NCBI GenBank assembly: GCA_031264395.1
Contig: JAISEB010000290.1
Coordinates: 1 to 12,359, forward strand
From: Treponema sp.
GTDB taxonomy: Bacteria; Spirochaetota; Spirochaetia; Treponematales; Breznakiellaceae
Length of the DNA: 12,359 nucleotides
Direction of reading: 5' to 3'
The translations under genes were made by a program, and so were the position numbers. This document shows, piece after piece, positions 1-6,358 of the stretch; the first letter of the stretch is position 1; each line of letters begins with the position of its first letter. The notes beneath the pieces were generated by a model. The model was not told the DNA's origin, ran no database searches, and worked only from the letters and a program-made list of their open reading frames with translations.

Positions 1-585
1 GCGAAGTTCTGGATGGGCATCATGAATGAATTGAAAAACCGGGGGGTACAAGATATTCTCCTTGCCGCTGTCGACGGGCTGACCGGTTTTCCCGACGCCA
101 TCGCCGCGGTATTCCCCAAAACTGAGGTTCAGCTTTGTATCGTCCACCTGGTCCGCAATTCGGTGCGGTTCGTCCCGTACAAGGACCGCAAAGCGGTTAT
201 CGCCGGATTAAAAAACATATATCTGGCTCCATCAGCGGAACTAGCCGCCGATGCGCTTGAGGCGTTTGCCGGAGCATGGGACAGGAAGTACCCGGTGATT
301 TCCAAATCCTGGCGGAACCGCTGGAATGAAGTAATACCGTTTTTCAAGTTTTCCCCTGAAATACGGAAAGCGGTGTATACGACCAACGCCATTGAGTCAG
401 TCAATTACACGATTCAAAAAATTATCAAACACCGCCAATCATTCCCGAATGACGAAGCGGCGGTAAAATTAATTTACATGGGCTTGAAAAACATTTCCAA
501 AAAATGGACAATGCCGGTACGGGATTGGGGCGCGGCACTCAATCAATTCGCAATCATTTACGGGGAAGACAGAGTCCCCCTATGA
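1..585 (+). CDS. IS256-family transposase, C-terminal part (cut by window start)
   Basis: This is the C-terminal 194 residues of a DDE transposase of the IS256/Mutator type, which moves its insertion sequence by cutting and rejoining DNA. The frame is open from base 1 (AKFW...), so the ATG at 13 is an internal methionine and not the start; full-length relatives are about 400 residues. Visible family landmarks are the second catalytic Asp in AAVDGLTGFPDAI (codon 25 of the visible frame, bases 73-75), the CIVHLVRNS block with the CxxH motif typical of the superfamily (Cys codon 46), and the catalytic Glu in TTNAIESVN (codon 132, bases 394-396). The first catalytic Asp lies before the window. 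The visible part is intact with no frameshift, so the element could be active. A probable terminal repeat follows within about 30 bases of the stop. Confidence 0.93.
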   Translation, partial: AKFWMGIMNELKNRGVQDILLAAVDGLTGFPDAIAAVFPKTEVQLCIVHLVRNSVRFVPYKDRKAVIAGLKNIYLAPSAELAADALEAFAGAWDRKYPVISKSWRNRWNEVIPFFKFSPEIRKAVYTTNAIESVNYTIQKIIKHRQSFPNDEAAVKLIYMGLKNISKKWTMPVRDWGAALNQFAIIYGEDRVPL

Positions 586-591
586 TTTACC

Positions 592-617
592 GTTTACACA
601 AAAATATTTACAGGCTC
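592..617 (+). repeat. Probable right terminal inverted repeat of the IS256-family element
   Basis: The 26 bases after the transposase stop start GTTTACACAAAA and end ACAGGCTC, the usual style of IS256-family ends. The exact outer base is uncertain by a few positions because the left end is not in the window. Confidence 0.55.
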
Positions 618-633
618 AATACTCTGCTATAGT
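607..633 (+). promoter_or_regulatory. Possible hybrid outward promoter at the IS end
   Basis: A -35-like TTTACA (607-612) lies inside the terminal repeat. A -10-like TATAGT (628-633), preceded by TGC as in an extended -10, lies in the flanking DNA. The spacer is 15 bases, shorter than ideal, which the extended -10 could offset. IS256 is known to form outward hybrid promoters of this kind. It would drive the truncated gene and the DUF4419 lipoprotein gene downstream. This is inference from sequence matches only. Confidence 0.35.
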
Positions 634-1192
634 GATTTATGGAGCGGAAGAAGAACGCCATGCCGGCTTTAATCCTGATTACTACACCGGGTCAACAGAA
701 CAGATTACGGCACTGGAACCTTCATCTTTCTCTGAATCTGCAGTGTTTTTTAAGTCCTATCGGCTTGCCGGTGGTAGTCTGCTTTTCTTGGATTATCTTC
801 CCGGTAGCACACCAATGGATGATTTTATCTCCGAATTTCAATCCTTTGCCTCCTATTCCGTTATTAATATGGTACCCAATCAGGCGATGTATTTTACTCT
901 GAAAGACCTTACGCTTAATACCCAGAGCGGATATGATACGATGTTTTCCCATGAACAGTTCCTCTTTGATGTTGATAGTGCCGAATCCGGTACAGCAAAG
1001 AATATCGGCGTTAACCTTTTTGCCAATACTTTGACAATACTGGCGTACTTTACAGGCGAGACGGCTAAGCTCCCCCATATCGAGAAAGACTATTACTACA
1101 CCCTTGAGATAGGGTTTAACGGCGGCCCGGTTTCCGATACCGGCAGTTACACGATAAGCCTTACGAGAAAATCACGGTGGCAACCATCTTAG
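618..1192 (+). pseudogene. Unknown protein gene, 5' end removed by the insertion sequence
   Basis: The reading frame runs from the IS boundary (QYSAIVIYGAEEE...) to the TAG at 1190-1192, giving about 190 residues. The first usable start codon is a GTG at 632 with no ribosome binding site, and the frame stays open upstream through the IS end. This fits a gene whose front was replaced by the element. The product is rich in aromatic, Ser and Thr residues, with alternating hydrophobic stretches (GGSLLFLDYLPG, TLTILAYFTGE, YYYTLEIGFNGGP) that suggest a beta-rich fold. It has no membrane segment and no signal peptide in the visible part. I do not recognise the family. The stop is 40 bp before the lipoprotein gene on the same strand, so the two were probably co-transcribed. 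A short product from GTG 632 remains possible. Confidence 0.6.
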
Positions 1193-1218
1193 CCGTACGG
1201 AACATCTGTTTAATGATT

Positions 1219-1225
1219 AGGAGGG
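1219..1225 (+). promoter_or_regulatory. Strong ribosome binding site of the DUF4419 gene
   Basis: AGGAGGG sits seven bases before the ATG at 1233 and fixes that start. It is one of the strongest Shine-Dalgarno sequences in the window. Confidence 0.85.
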
Positions 1226-1232
1226 ACATAAC

Positions 1233-2672
1233 ATGAAAACAAAGAAGGCAGTAACAGCCCGCCCAGTTTTATTAAGCTTACCGCTTATACTATTTACGCT
1301 CAGTTTTTGTTCAAGTTCAAAACCCAATGATCGTTTGCAATTCCCCCAAACAGGCATAACTTTTCAGGTTGTTGAAGAATTGTCCAGACCCGAAGGGCCT
1401 CTCGCAATGCAATCAGGCAACGATGTTTTGGAGCATCTGGTAAAGCTGTCTCAAAAAAAAGACAAGGAATATCCCTCCGACATTTTCGCGAAAAGCCGGC
1501 TTCCCGCCGAAATGGTAAATTATGGATACCATTCTTTCTTTGACGGCATATATTACGCTTACCTGGAACACAGGCCGATTGTGCTGTCCCCTGACGCTGT
1601 TTGGCTGTTAATTTCCCAGGGCTTCGCGCAGCACGTAAACGCAAACGCGGAAAAACTGCGGCATTACTTTGTTAATTTTGACGGCAAGCTGACGTTGACT
1701 GTTATGACCAGCGCAGTAACTCTTGATAATCCGGACAGCCCCTGGGAAACAATATTCCCCCAATTTACCCAACAAATCGCGGAGCATACGGGCGAAGAAC
1801 TAATCAACCTGTTGTCCGCCGATTTTACCACTACCACCATTGTTGAAAAGGTCGCGTCCGAAATCACCATTATGGAATCAATGAAAGCATACTTTGAATA
1901 TGCGGTTATGTATGTATTATGCGGTATACCGGAAGTAACGCTTCTGGGAACTACGGAAGACTGGCAAAAAATCCTTGATAGAACAAAGCGGTTGGGCAGA
2001 TATGAATTAACATGGTGGACAGACGAATTGGAACCGGTTCTGGCGGAATTTGTAAACGCCTCGCGGGGAAACATTAGCAAAGAATTTTGGATGAATATGT
2101 TCGACAAAGAATATTATAGCCTGGGATGCGGTTCCGCAACAATAATCAACGGCTGGATTACAAAATTTTTCCCCTGCGGCAGCAATGGGGAAAGAAATAG
2201 TTTAAGAAGCATTAAAAGCAGCGGAGATTTACCTGAAGAGATTGTAAAGGTTGATTTGCTGTACTATGACACGACAACAGGAATCAGTACGCCGTTGGAA
2301 TTATGGGCAGGTTTTTTCGGTTTGGACCAGAACACGGAAAATTTTGCCTTAACTCCCAAGATAGGCTGGATGATTAAAAAAGCCGATCCTGAAAATTCCG
2401 AATTGGCAAAAAAGCTGGAATCGGGCGGATTCTACTCGATTCATATTCGGGTTATGGAATTTCCCGAGGTATTGCTTCATGTAAACGGAATTTCCACTCT
2501 TACGATTGATTTTATCAATGAAATTACCATACCTGACGCATTTGCAGGGGTTAAAATTGGCTATTTAAATTTATCGGGTAAAATAGAACGGGAGGAAATC
2601 GAGCGGATAATCGGGATGTTCCCTGACAGCCAGATAACTATAAACGGGGAAACAGTGAATGGCAAGAAGTAG
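1233..2672 (+). CDS. DUF4419 domain lipoprotein
   Basis: The product is 479 residues. The N terminus is a lipoprotein signal: basic MKTKKAVTAR, a hydrophobic stretch (residues 12-25), then a lipobox ending LSFC with the lipidated cysteine at 26 and a serine-rich tether (CSSSKPNDR). It should therefore be membrane-anchored and face outward. The body matches the DUF4419 family by its hallmark block at residues 113-143 (HRPIVLSPDAVWLLISQ, then VNANAEKLR) and a second block around 298-316 (GCGSATIINGWITKFFPCG) holding two cysteines. The biochemical function of DUF4419 is not established and no catalytic motif is evident. The gene has a strong ribosome binding site and no clear promoter in the 40 bp before it, so it probably depends on transcription through the truncated gene upstream. 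The family call rests on motif recall, not a search. Confidence 0.8.
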   Translation: MKTKKAVTARPVLLSLPLILFTLSFCSSSKPNDRLQFPQTGITFQVVEELSRPEGPLAMQSGNDVLEHLVKLSQKKDKEYPSDIFAKSRLPAEMVNYGYHSFFDGIYYAYLEHRPIVLSPDAVWLLISQGFAQHVNANAEKLRHYFVNFDGKLTLTVMTSAVTLDNPDSPWETIFPQFTQQIAEHTGEELINLLSADFTTTTIVEKVASEITIMESMKAYFEYAVMYVLCGIPEVTLLGTTEDWQKILDRTKRLGRYELTWWTDELEPVLAEFVNASRGNISKEFWMNMFDKEYYSLGCGSATIINGWITKFFPCGSNGERNSLRSIKSSGDLPEEIVKVDLLYYDTTTGISTPLELWAGFFGLDQNTENFALTPKIGWMIKKADPENSELAKKLESGGFYSIHIRVMEFPEVLLHVNGISTLTIDFINEITIPDAFAGVKIGYLNLSGKIEREEIERIIGMFPDSQITINGETVNGKK

Positions 2673-2732
2673 CGATTGTTTGAGATGGATTATAAAGTAA
2701 TCTGGTACTCGCTCAATGCCATAATCTTCCGG
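2673..2732. other. Short convergent intergenic region
   Basis: These 60 bases separate the stop of the lipoprotein gene from the stop of the toxin gene on the other strand. Only a weak AT-rich inverted repeat is seen (GATTA/TAATC around 2690-2704), with no GC-rich hairpin and T run, so no convincing terminator is called. Confidence 0.5.
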
Positions 2733-3044
2733 TCAAACAGGTCCAAATGAACAAGCTTTAATAATTTTATATATTTCCATCTTGTCCCTTTTCCCCATAC
2801 CCCATATTTCGATTATTTCTATCTCGTTTTTTATTATTCGATAAACAATTCTATACGCTTTCTTTGCAACATATATTTTATAGTATCCAGTCAAATCGAT
2901 ATTGTTTTTATTTCCCAAGGTTTCACCAATAAACGGATTCTCCTTTAATTTATCAATCTTTTCGTCGACTTGTTTTCTTATGCTTCCGTCAAAAGATGTA
3001 TAATCGTCAGCGGCTTCAGGAATAAATTGAATTTCAAAATTCAT
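2733..3044 (-). CDS. RelE/ParE-family toxin of a type II toxin-antitoxin pair
   Basis: The product is 103 residues (MNFEIQFIPEAADDY...). The RelE/ParE fold is indicated by the N-terminal strand and helix with FIPEAADDY, the ENPFIGETLGNK loop, the GYYKIYVAKKAYRIVYRI strand pair and the C-terminal WGMGKRDKMEIYKI block. Members either cut mRNA on the ribosome (RelE-like) or poison gyrase (ParE-like); the sequence alone does not settle which. I chose the ATG at 3044-3042 because it overlaps the antitoxin stop as ATGA and has GGAAAG just upstream. An upstream ATG at 3068 would add eight residues and overlap the antitoxin by 28 bases. The tail (KACSFGPV) runs slightly past the usual family end. Expected action is cytoplasmic, neutralised by the antitoxin encoded just upstream. 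Confidence 0.85.
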   Translation of the reverse strand: MNFEIQFIPEAADDYTSFDGSIRKQVDEKIDKLKENPFIGETLGNKNNIDLTGYYKIYVAKKAYRIVYRIIKNEIEIIEIWGMGKRDKMEIYKIIKACSFGPV

Positions 3045-3316
3045 ATTTCTTTCCGGATGTTTTCCCATGGGATATTGTTCTTGGGATCATATTTTTCCAG
3101 TCTTTTTTCTACAATGTTTTTTATCTCAAATTGTTCAAATATTTCTTCAATGTTTTTTAAATGTTCATATTCATCATAAGAAAGCAAGACCGCTTCCATA
3201 TTGTTGTTTTTTAGTATGTATACTGCCTTTCCGGAATTCGACAACTCCCGAATAGTCTGGGTAAGCTCTTTCTGAAGCCGGGTTATGGGAACCATTTGTT
3301 TAGTTTCTATCAACAT
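3041..3316 (-). CDS. Phd/YefM-family antitoxin
   Basis: The product is 91 residues (MLIETKQMVPITRLQK...). The N-terminal half has the Phd/YefM pattern: VPITRLQKELTQTIREL, a GKAVYILKNNNMEAVLLSYDEYEHL core that forms the DNA-binding dimer, then a charged C-terminal tail (YDPKNNIPWENIRKEI) expected to wrap the toxin. I chose the ATG at 3316-3314 because AAGGAGAA (complement of 3321-3328) lies five bases before it. The in-frame ATG at 3352 falls upstream of the predicted -10 element. The antitoxin comes first and the toxin second with a 4-base overlap, the usual order for this module. The antitoxin, alone or with toxin, is expected to repress its own promoter. Confidence 0.88.
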   Translation of the reverse strand: MLIETKQMVPITRLQKELTQTIRELSNSGKAVYILKNNNMEAVLLSYDEYEHLKNIEEIFEQFEIKNIVEKRLEKYDPKNNIPWENIRKEI

Positions 3317-3334
3317 ATATTTCTCCTTACTAAT

Positions 3335-3353
3335 ATACATAGTATAATACATA
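3335..3353. promoter_or_regulatory. Candidate operator repeats for antitoxin autoregulation
   Basis: ATACATA occurs at 3335-3341 and again at 3347-3353, 12 bp apart, flanking a small palindrome GTATAATAC (3342-3350) that covers most of the -10 element. Phd/YefM antitoxins usually bind short palindromes over their promoter, so this is a plausible operator. AT-richness makes chance repeats possible. Confidence 0.4.
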
Positions 3354-3370
3354 TTTTACTACAATGTCAA
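3341..3370 (-). promoter_or_regulatory. Promoter of the toxin-antitoxin operon
   Basis: On the minus strand a perfect TTGACA (complement of 3365-3370) is followed after 18 bases by TATACT (complement of 3341-3346). Transcription would start near 3334, leaving an 18-base leader that contains the AAGGAGAA ribosome binding site. Confidence 0.7.
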
Positions 3371-3420
3371 GAGGGCTTAAGGGATGAAAAGGAAGCGGAA
3401 AAACCACGCCGCGCGTATAA

Positions 3421-3449
3421 TTGACAGCTGTATTTTCCTCCGGTACTAT
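3421..3449 (+). promoter_or_regulatory. Near-consensus promoter giving a leaderless solute-binding protein mRNA
   Basis: A perfect TTGACA (3421-3426) and TACTAT (3444-3449) are separated by the ideal 17 bases. The A of the chosen ATG (3456) is the seventh base after the -10 element, exactly where transcription should begin. No Shine-Dalgarno sequence precedes that ATG, which fits a leaderless transcript. Confidence 0.6.
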
Positions 3450-3455
3450 TATTTT

Positions 3456-5273
3456 ATGAAAAAGCTGCCCGTTCTTTTCCTGTGCGCCTTTGCCTTTTTT
3501 TCCTGTTCCCGTGAAGAAGAGCTTTCTATTGAAGAAATAAACGCCGTCACGGGCGGGGGCATCGACTACATACTCGAAAAAACGGTGAGCAAGCCCTGGA
3601 GGGGGGAGACGTTTCTTCCCGGAAGGCTCGGGGGGATCTGGCGCAGCGTTGTTCCGGCGGACCCCAAAAGTTTCAACGATCACATAGCCGAACAGGACTC
3701 TTCTACCGCCGCCGTGGTGGCGATGATGAGGGATTACCTTGCCGATTACGATGTATCCGCGCGGAAATGGGCGCCCCGGTGCGCGTTCTTTGAAGTCCGG
3801 GCCGACGAGGAAGCGGGAACGCTCGACGTGATCTACACCCTGCGCGACAATCTGTACTGGAGTTACTACGGCTCCGGTAAAAAGATCCCCGTTACAAGCG
3901 ACGACGTCGTCTTCTGGTACAATGAAATAGACGGGAATCCCGCGTTTCAGGGTTCCGGCTATACCGGGCAGTTTCTTGTCATGGAAGACGGAACAAGGGC
4001 CCACGTCGACATAGAAAAAATCAACGACAAACAATTTGTTTTTCATTTTCCCCGCATTGTGGCGGAGCCGGTCTATTCCACCAATCTCCAGATCGCCCCG
4101 CGCATAGACTACGAACAGGCGTACCGCGAGCGGGGCGCCGAGGGGGTGAGGGATCTCTTCAACATCAAAACAGACCCGCGCCTTATTCCGTCCATGGGAA
4201 AATGGTTCCTTGCCGAATATACCGCGGGCCAGCGCCTTGTGTACAAACGGAATCCCGACTACTGGGACAAAGACAGCGGCGGCGTTTCCATTCCCTACAT
4301 GGAAGAAGAAATCGTCCGCATTATCCCCGAGGAAAACACACAGTATCTCCTTTTCAAGCAGGGGGAAATAGAAACCTACGCGCCAAGGCCCGAAGATCTT
4401 GACGAACTTATAGGCGCGGAAAACGCCGATTACACGGTGTTCAACGCCGAAGGCTCCCTGAGCGCCTCCTTTTGGACCTTCAACCAGAATCCGAAAAACA
4501 GGGACACTCCCCAATACGAATGGTTCACCAAAAAAGAATTCCGCCAGGCAATGAGCTGCCTGCTTAACAGGGAGCGCATCATGGCGCAGGTGTACCGGGG
4601 GCTTGCCGAACCCAAACTCGATATTTTTCCCGAACCGAATCCCTACTACAACGCGGACATTACTCTTTCGTATCTCTACAATCCCGAACGGGCGCTCCGG
4701 CTCCTTGAACAGGCGGGCATGAAGCGGGACATTTCCGGGATCATGCGGGATGAAAAAAACCGGCCTGTTGTCTTCGACCTTACCATACGATCCGAAAACG
4801 CCATGCTGTCCGACATCGCGTCCATCATCATGGCGGATCTTTCCAGCGCCGGAATAACGGTAAACATACGGGTCATCGATTTCCAGAAAATGGTTGAACA
4901 GCTTTTTACAACCTTTGAATGGGATTCGGTGATCATGGGGCTTTCGGGAAGCCAGATTTTTCCCACAGGCGGAAGCAACGTGTGGCCTTCCGCCGGGAAC
5001 CTTCACTTCTGGTACCCCCTGCAAGAAAAGCCCGCGACGGACTGGGAAGCGCGCCTTGACTTCCTCTACAACGAAGGGGCCTTTACAATAGACAGGGAAA
5101 GGGCGCAGGGTATCTGGGATGAATTTCAGCGCGTGCTTCTGGAACAGTGCCCCATGATATACCTTATAAGGCCGCGTTCGTTCTTCGCCCTGCAGAACCG
5201 CTGGGATTTTTCCAACGTGTACTTCGACAACCTTTCGGGTTTTGAATCAAACCACATATTCTTAAAGCCATGA
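3456..5273 (+). CDS. ABC transporter solute-binding lipoprotein, family 5 (peptide/nickel type)
   Basis: The product is 605 residues from the chosen start. The N terminus MKKLPVLFLCAFAFFSC is a short lipoprotein signal with the lipidated cysteine at 17; FFSC is a relaxed lipobox of the kind spirochaetes tolerate. The mature part is a SBP_bac_5 receptor of DppA/OppA type. Landmarks are the early PADPKSFNDHIAEQD segment, YTLRDNLYWSYYG with VTSDDVVFWYN, GKWFLAEYTAGQRLVYKRNPDYW (RNPDYW at 265-270), the FKQGEIETYAP segment, FRQAMSCLLNRERI, and LLEQAGMKRD. It should capture peptides or similar solutes outside the membrane and deliver them to the permeases. The actual substrate cannot be read from the sequence. 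An in-frame ATG at 3384 has GAGGG upstream and would add 24 basic residues before the signal; I prefer 3456 because of the clean signal peptide and promoter. The stop overlaps the next start by four bases. Confidence 0.9.
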   Translation: MKKLPVLFLCAFAFFSCSREEELSIEEINAVTGGGIDYILEKTVSKPWRGETFLPGRLGGIWRSVVPADPKSFNDHIAEQDSSTAAVVAMMRDYLADYDVSARKWAPRCAFFEVRADEEAGTLDVIYTLRDNLYWSYYGSGKKIPVTSDDVVFWYNEIDGNPAFQGSGYTGQFLVMEDGTRAHVDIEKINDKQFVFHFPRIVAEPVYSTNLQIAPRIDYEQAYRERGAEGVRDLFNIKTDPRLIPSMGKWFLAEYTAGQRLVYKRNPDYWDKDSGGVSIPYMEEEIVRIIPEENTQYLLFKQGEIETYAPRPEDLDELIGAENADYTVFNAEGSLSASFWTFNQNPKNRDTPQYEWFTKKEFRQAMSCLLNRERIMAQVYRGLAEPKLDIFPEPNPYYNADITLSYLYNPERALRLLEQAGMKRDISGIMRDEKNRPVVFDLTIRSENAMLSDIASIIMADLSSAGITVNIRVIDFQKMVEQLFTTFEWDSVIMGLSGSQIFPTGGSNVWPSAGNLHFWYPLQEKPATDWEARLDFLYNEGAFTIDRERAQGIWDEFQRVLLEQCPMIYLIRPRSFFALQNRWDFSNVYFDNLSGFESNHIFLKP

Positions 5274-6358
5274 AGAAAGGAGGCATCGCCGGAGCCGCGG
5301 CGTATATAGCGGGGCTGCTGTACCGTTCGAGGAGGAAGGCGCCCCTTGCCTCCTATATTGCCGGCCGCCTTCTTACCATGGTTGTCATGCTTTTTATTTT
5401 GGGTCTTGCCGTCTTCGGCCTCATGGAGCTTGCGCCGGGGGACATTGTCGATCAGATCATGCTCCAGCAGCTTTTCAGCGAAAATCAGGGCCGGGCGGGA
5501 CAGGACAGGGACGCCCTTTCCATGGAGCAGCTTGAGGCGCGGCGGAAAAGCCTGGGCCTGGATCAGCCTTTTTATGTACAGTATTTCAAATGGCTTAACA
5601 GGGTAATTGTGCACCACGATCTTGGCGTAAGCCTTATTTCCCGCGCGCCCGTCTCGTTTCTTATCGCTTCGCGGCTGCTTAATTCGGTTATCCTTAACCT
5701 CATATCGCTTGTGCTCATCACATTCTTCTCGTTTTTGCTGGGGGTGTACTTTTCAACCAAAGCCGGAACCGCCGCGGATCTTGCGGTAACTTTTTTCGCG
5801 CTGGTGCTTCACGCCTTTCCCGGCATTCTGCTCCTTATACTGTTGCAGCTTTTCGCGTCGGCGACAGGGGCCTTTCCCGTAACGGCGTATCCTTCCTTTC
5901 CGTTTTCTGAAGCGCCCGGCCGTTTTGTCTTTTCCTACATGCACCACATCTTTCTTCCGCTGCTCGCCGCGTTTCTGGGGGGCATAGGGGGAACGCTGCG
6001 CATGATACGGGCCACCATGCTTGACCAGCTGGGCCAGCCGTACATCACAAGCCTCCGTTCAAGGGGCATAGCCGAATGGCGCGTCTACTTCAGCCACGCG
6101 TTCAGGAACACCCTTAACCCCTACATCACAGGGAGCGCGAACCTGCTTGCAAGCCTCTTTTCGGGATCGCTGATCCTTGAAATCATCTTCGCCTACCCCG
6201 GCATAGGAAGGCTCATGTACGAAGCCGTTTTACAGGAGGACATTAACCTCGTCCTTTCAAACATCATGTTCATTTCCTTCCTCGTGCTTCTGGGAATGGT
6301 GCTGGCGGATATACTGCTCGCCCTTGTGGACCCAAGAATAAGGTACGGGAAAGAATGA
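5270..6358 (+). CDS. ABC transporter permease, DppB/OppB type
   Basis: The product is a 362-residue inner-membrane subunit that forms half of the importer channel. The first membrane segment (about 33-54) runs into the family motif ELAPGD (53-58). A periplasmic stretch follows with SLGLDQPFYVQYFKWLNRVI and DLGVSL, then several hydrophobic segments. The ATPase-docking EAA loop is at about 258-283 (YITSLRSRGIAEWRVYFSHA), and the end carries the FAYPGIGRLMYEAVLQED block and LALVDPRIRYG. The ATG overlaps the solute-binding protein stop as ATGA, and it is the only ATG, GTG or TTG before the first membrane segment. That gives an N-terminal tail of about 25 residues more than usual for DppB. An AAAGGAGG inside the gene (5276-5283) has no usable start codon after it. 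Translation is probably coupled to the upstream gene. Confidence 0.93.
   Translation: MKKGGIAGAAAYIAGLLYRSRRKAPLASYIAGRLLTMVVMLFILGLAVFGLMELAPGDIVDQIMLQQLFSENQGRAGQDRDALSMEQLEARRKSLGLDQPFYVQYFKWLNRVIVHHDLGVSLISRAPVSFLIASRLLNSVILNLISLVLITFFSFLLGVYFSTKAGTAADLAVTFFALVLHAFPGILLLILLQLFASATGAFPVTAYPSFPFSEAPGRFVFSYMHHIFLPLLAAFLGGIGGTLRMIRATMLDQLGQPYITSLRSRGIAEWRVYFSHAFRNTLNPYITGSANLLASLFSGSLILEIIFAYPGIGRLMYEAVLQEDINLVLSNIMFISFLVLLGMVLADILLALVDPRIRYGKE

Larger units (their letters stand above)
1..617 (+). mobile_element. IS256-family insertion sequence, right part
   Basis: This is the transposase 3' part plus the short non-coding end. The left end and most of the transposase lie outside the window, so neither the partner inverted repeat nor the target duplication can be tested here. 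The right boundary near 617 is inferred from the TTTACACAAAA...ACAGGCTC sequence just after the stop, which resembles IS256-family ends, and from the host-like reading frame that begins immediately afterwards. Confidence 0.75.

Noticed and set aside
632..1192. A complete 186-residue protein starting at GTG 632
   Set aside because: There is no ribosome binding site, the GTG overlaps the possible -10 element, and the protein-like frame continues upstream to the IS boundary, so truncation is more likely.
3384..3455. Longer N terminus for the solute-binding protein from ATG 3384
   Set aside because: GAGGG upstream is suitable, but the added residues put a basic, cysteine-containing stretch before a clean lipoprotein signal, and the best promoter lies inside this segment. 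It is kept only as an alternative.
3330..5024. Very long minus-strand open frame (564 codons) opposite the solute-binding protein gene
   Set aside because: It mirrors the GC-rich codon pattern of a well-recognised gene. Its translation is low-complexity Gly/Pro/Arg/Val/Phe with no family motif, and it runs into the toxin-antitoxin promoter.
5276..5283. AAAGGAGG as the ribosome binding site for a shorter first permease
   Set aside because: No ATG, GTG or TTG in the permease frame follows at a usable distance, and the next ATG would cut into the first membrane segment.
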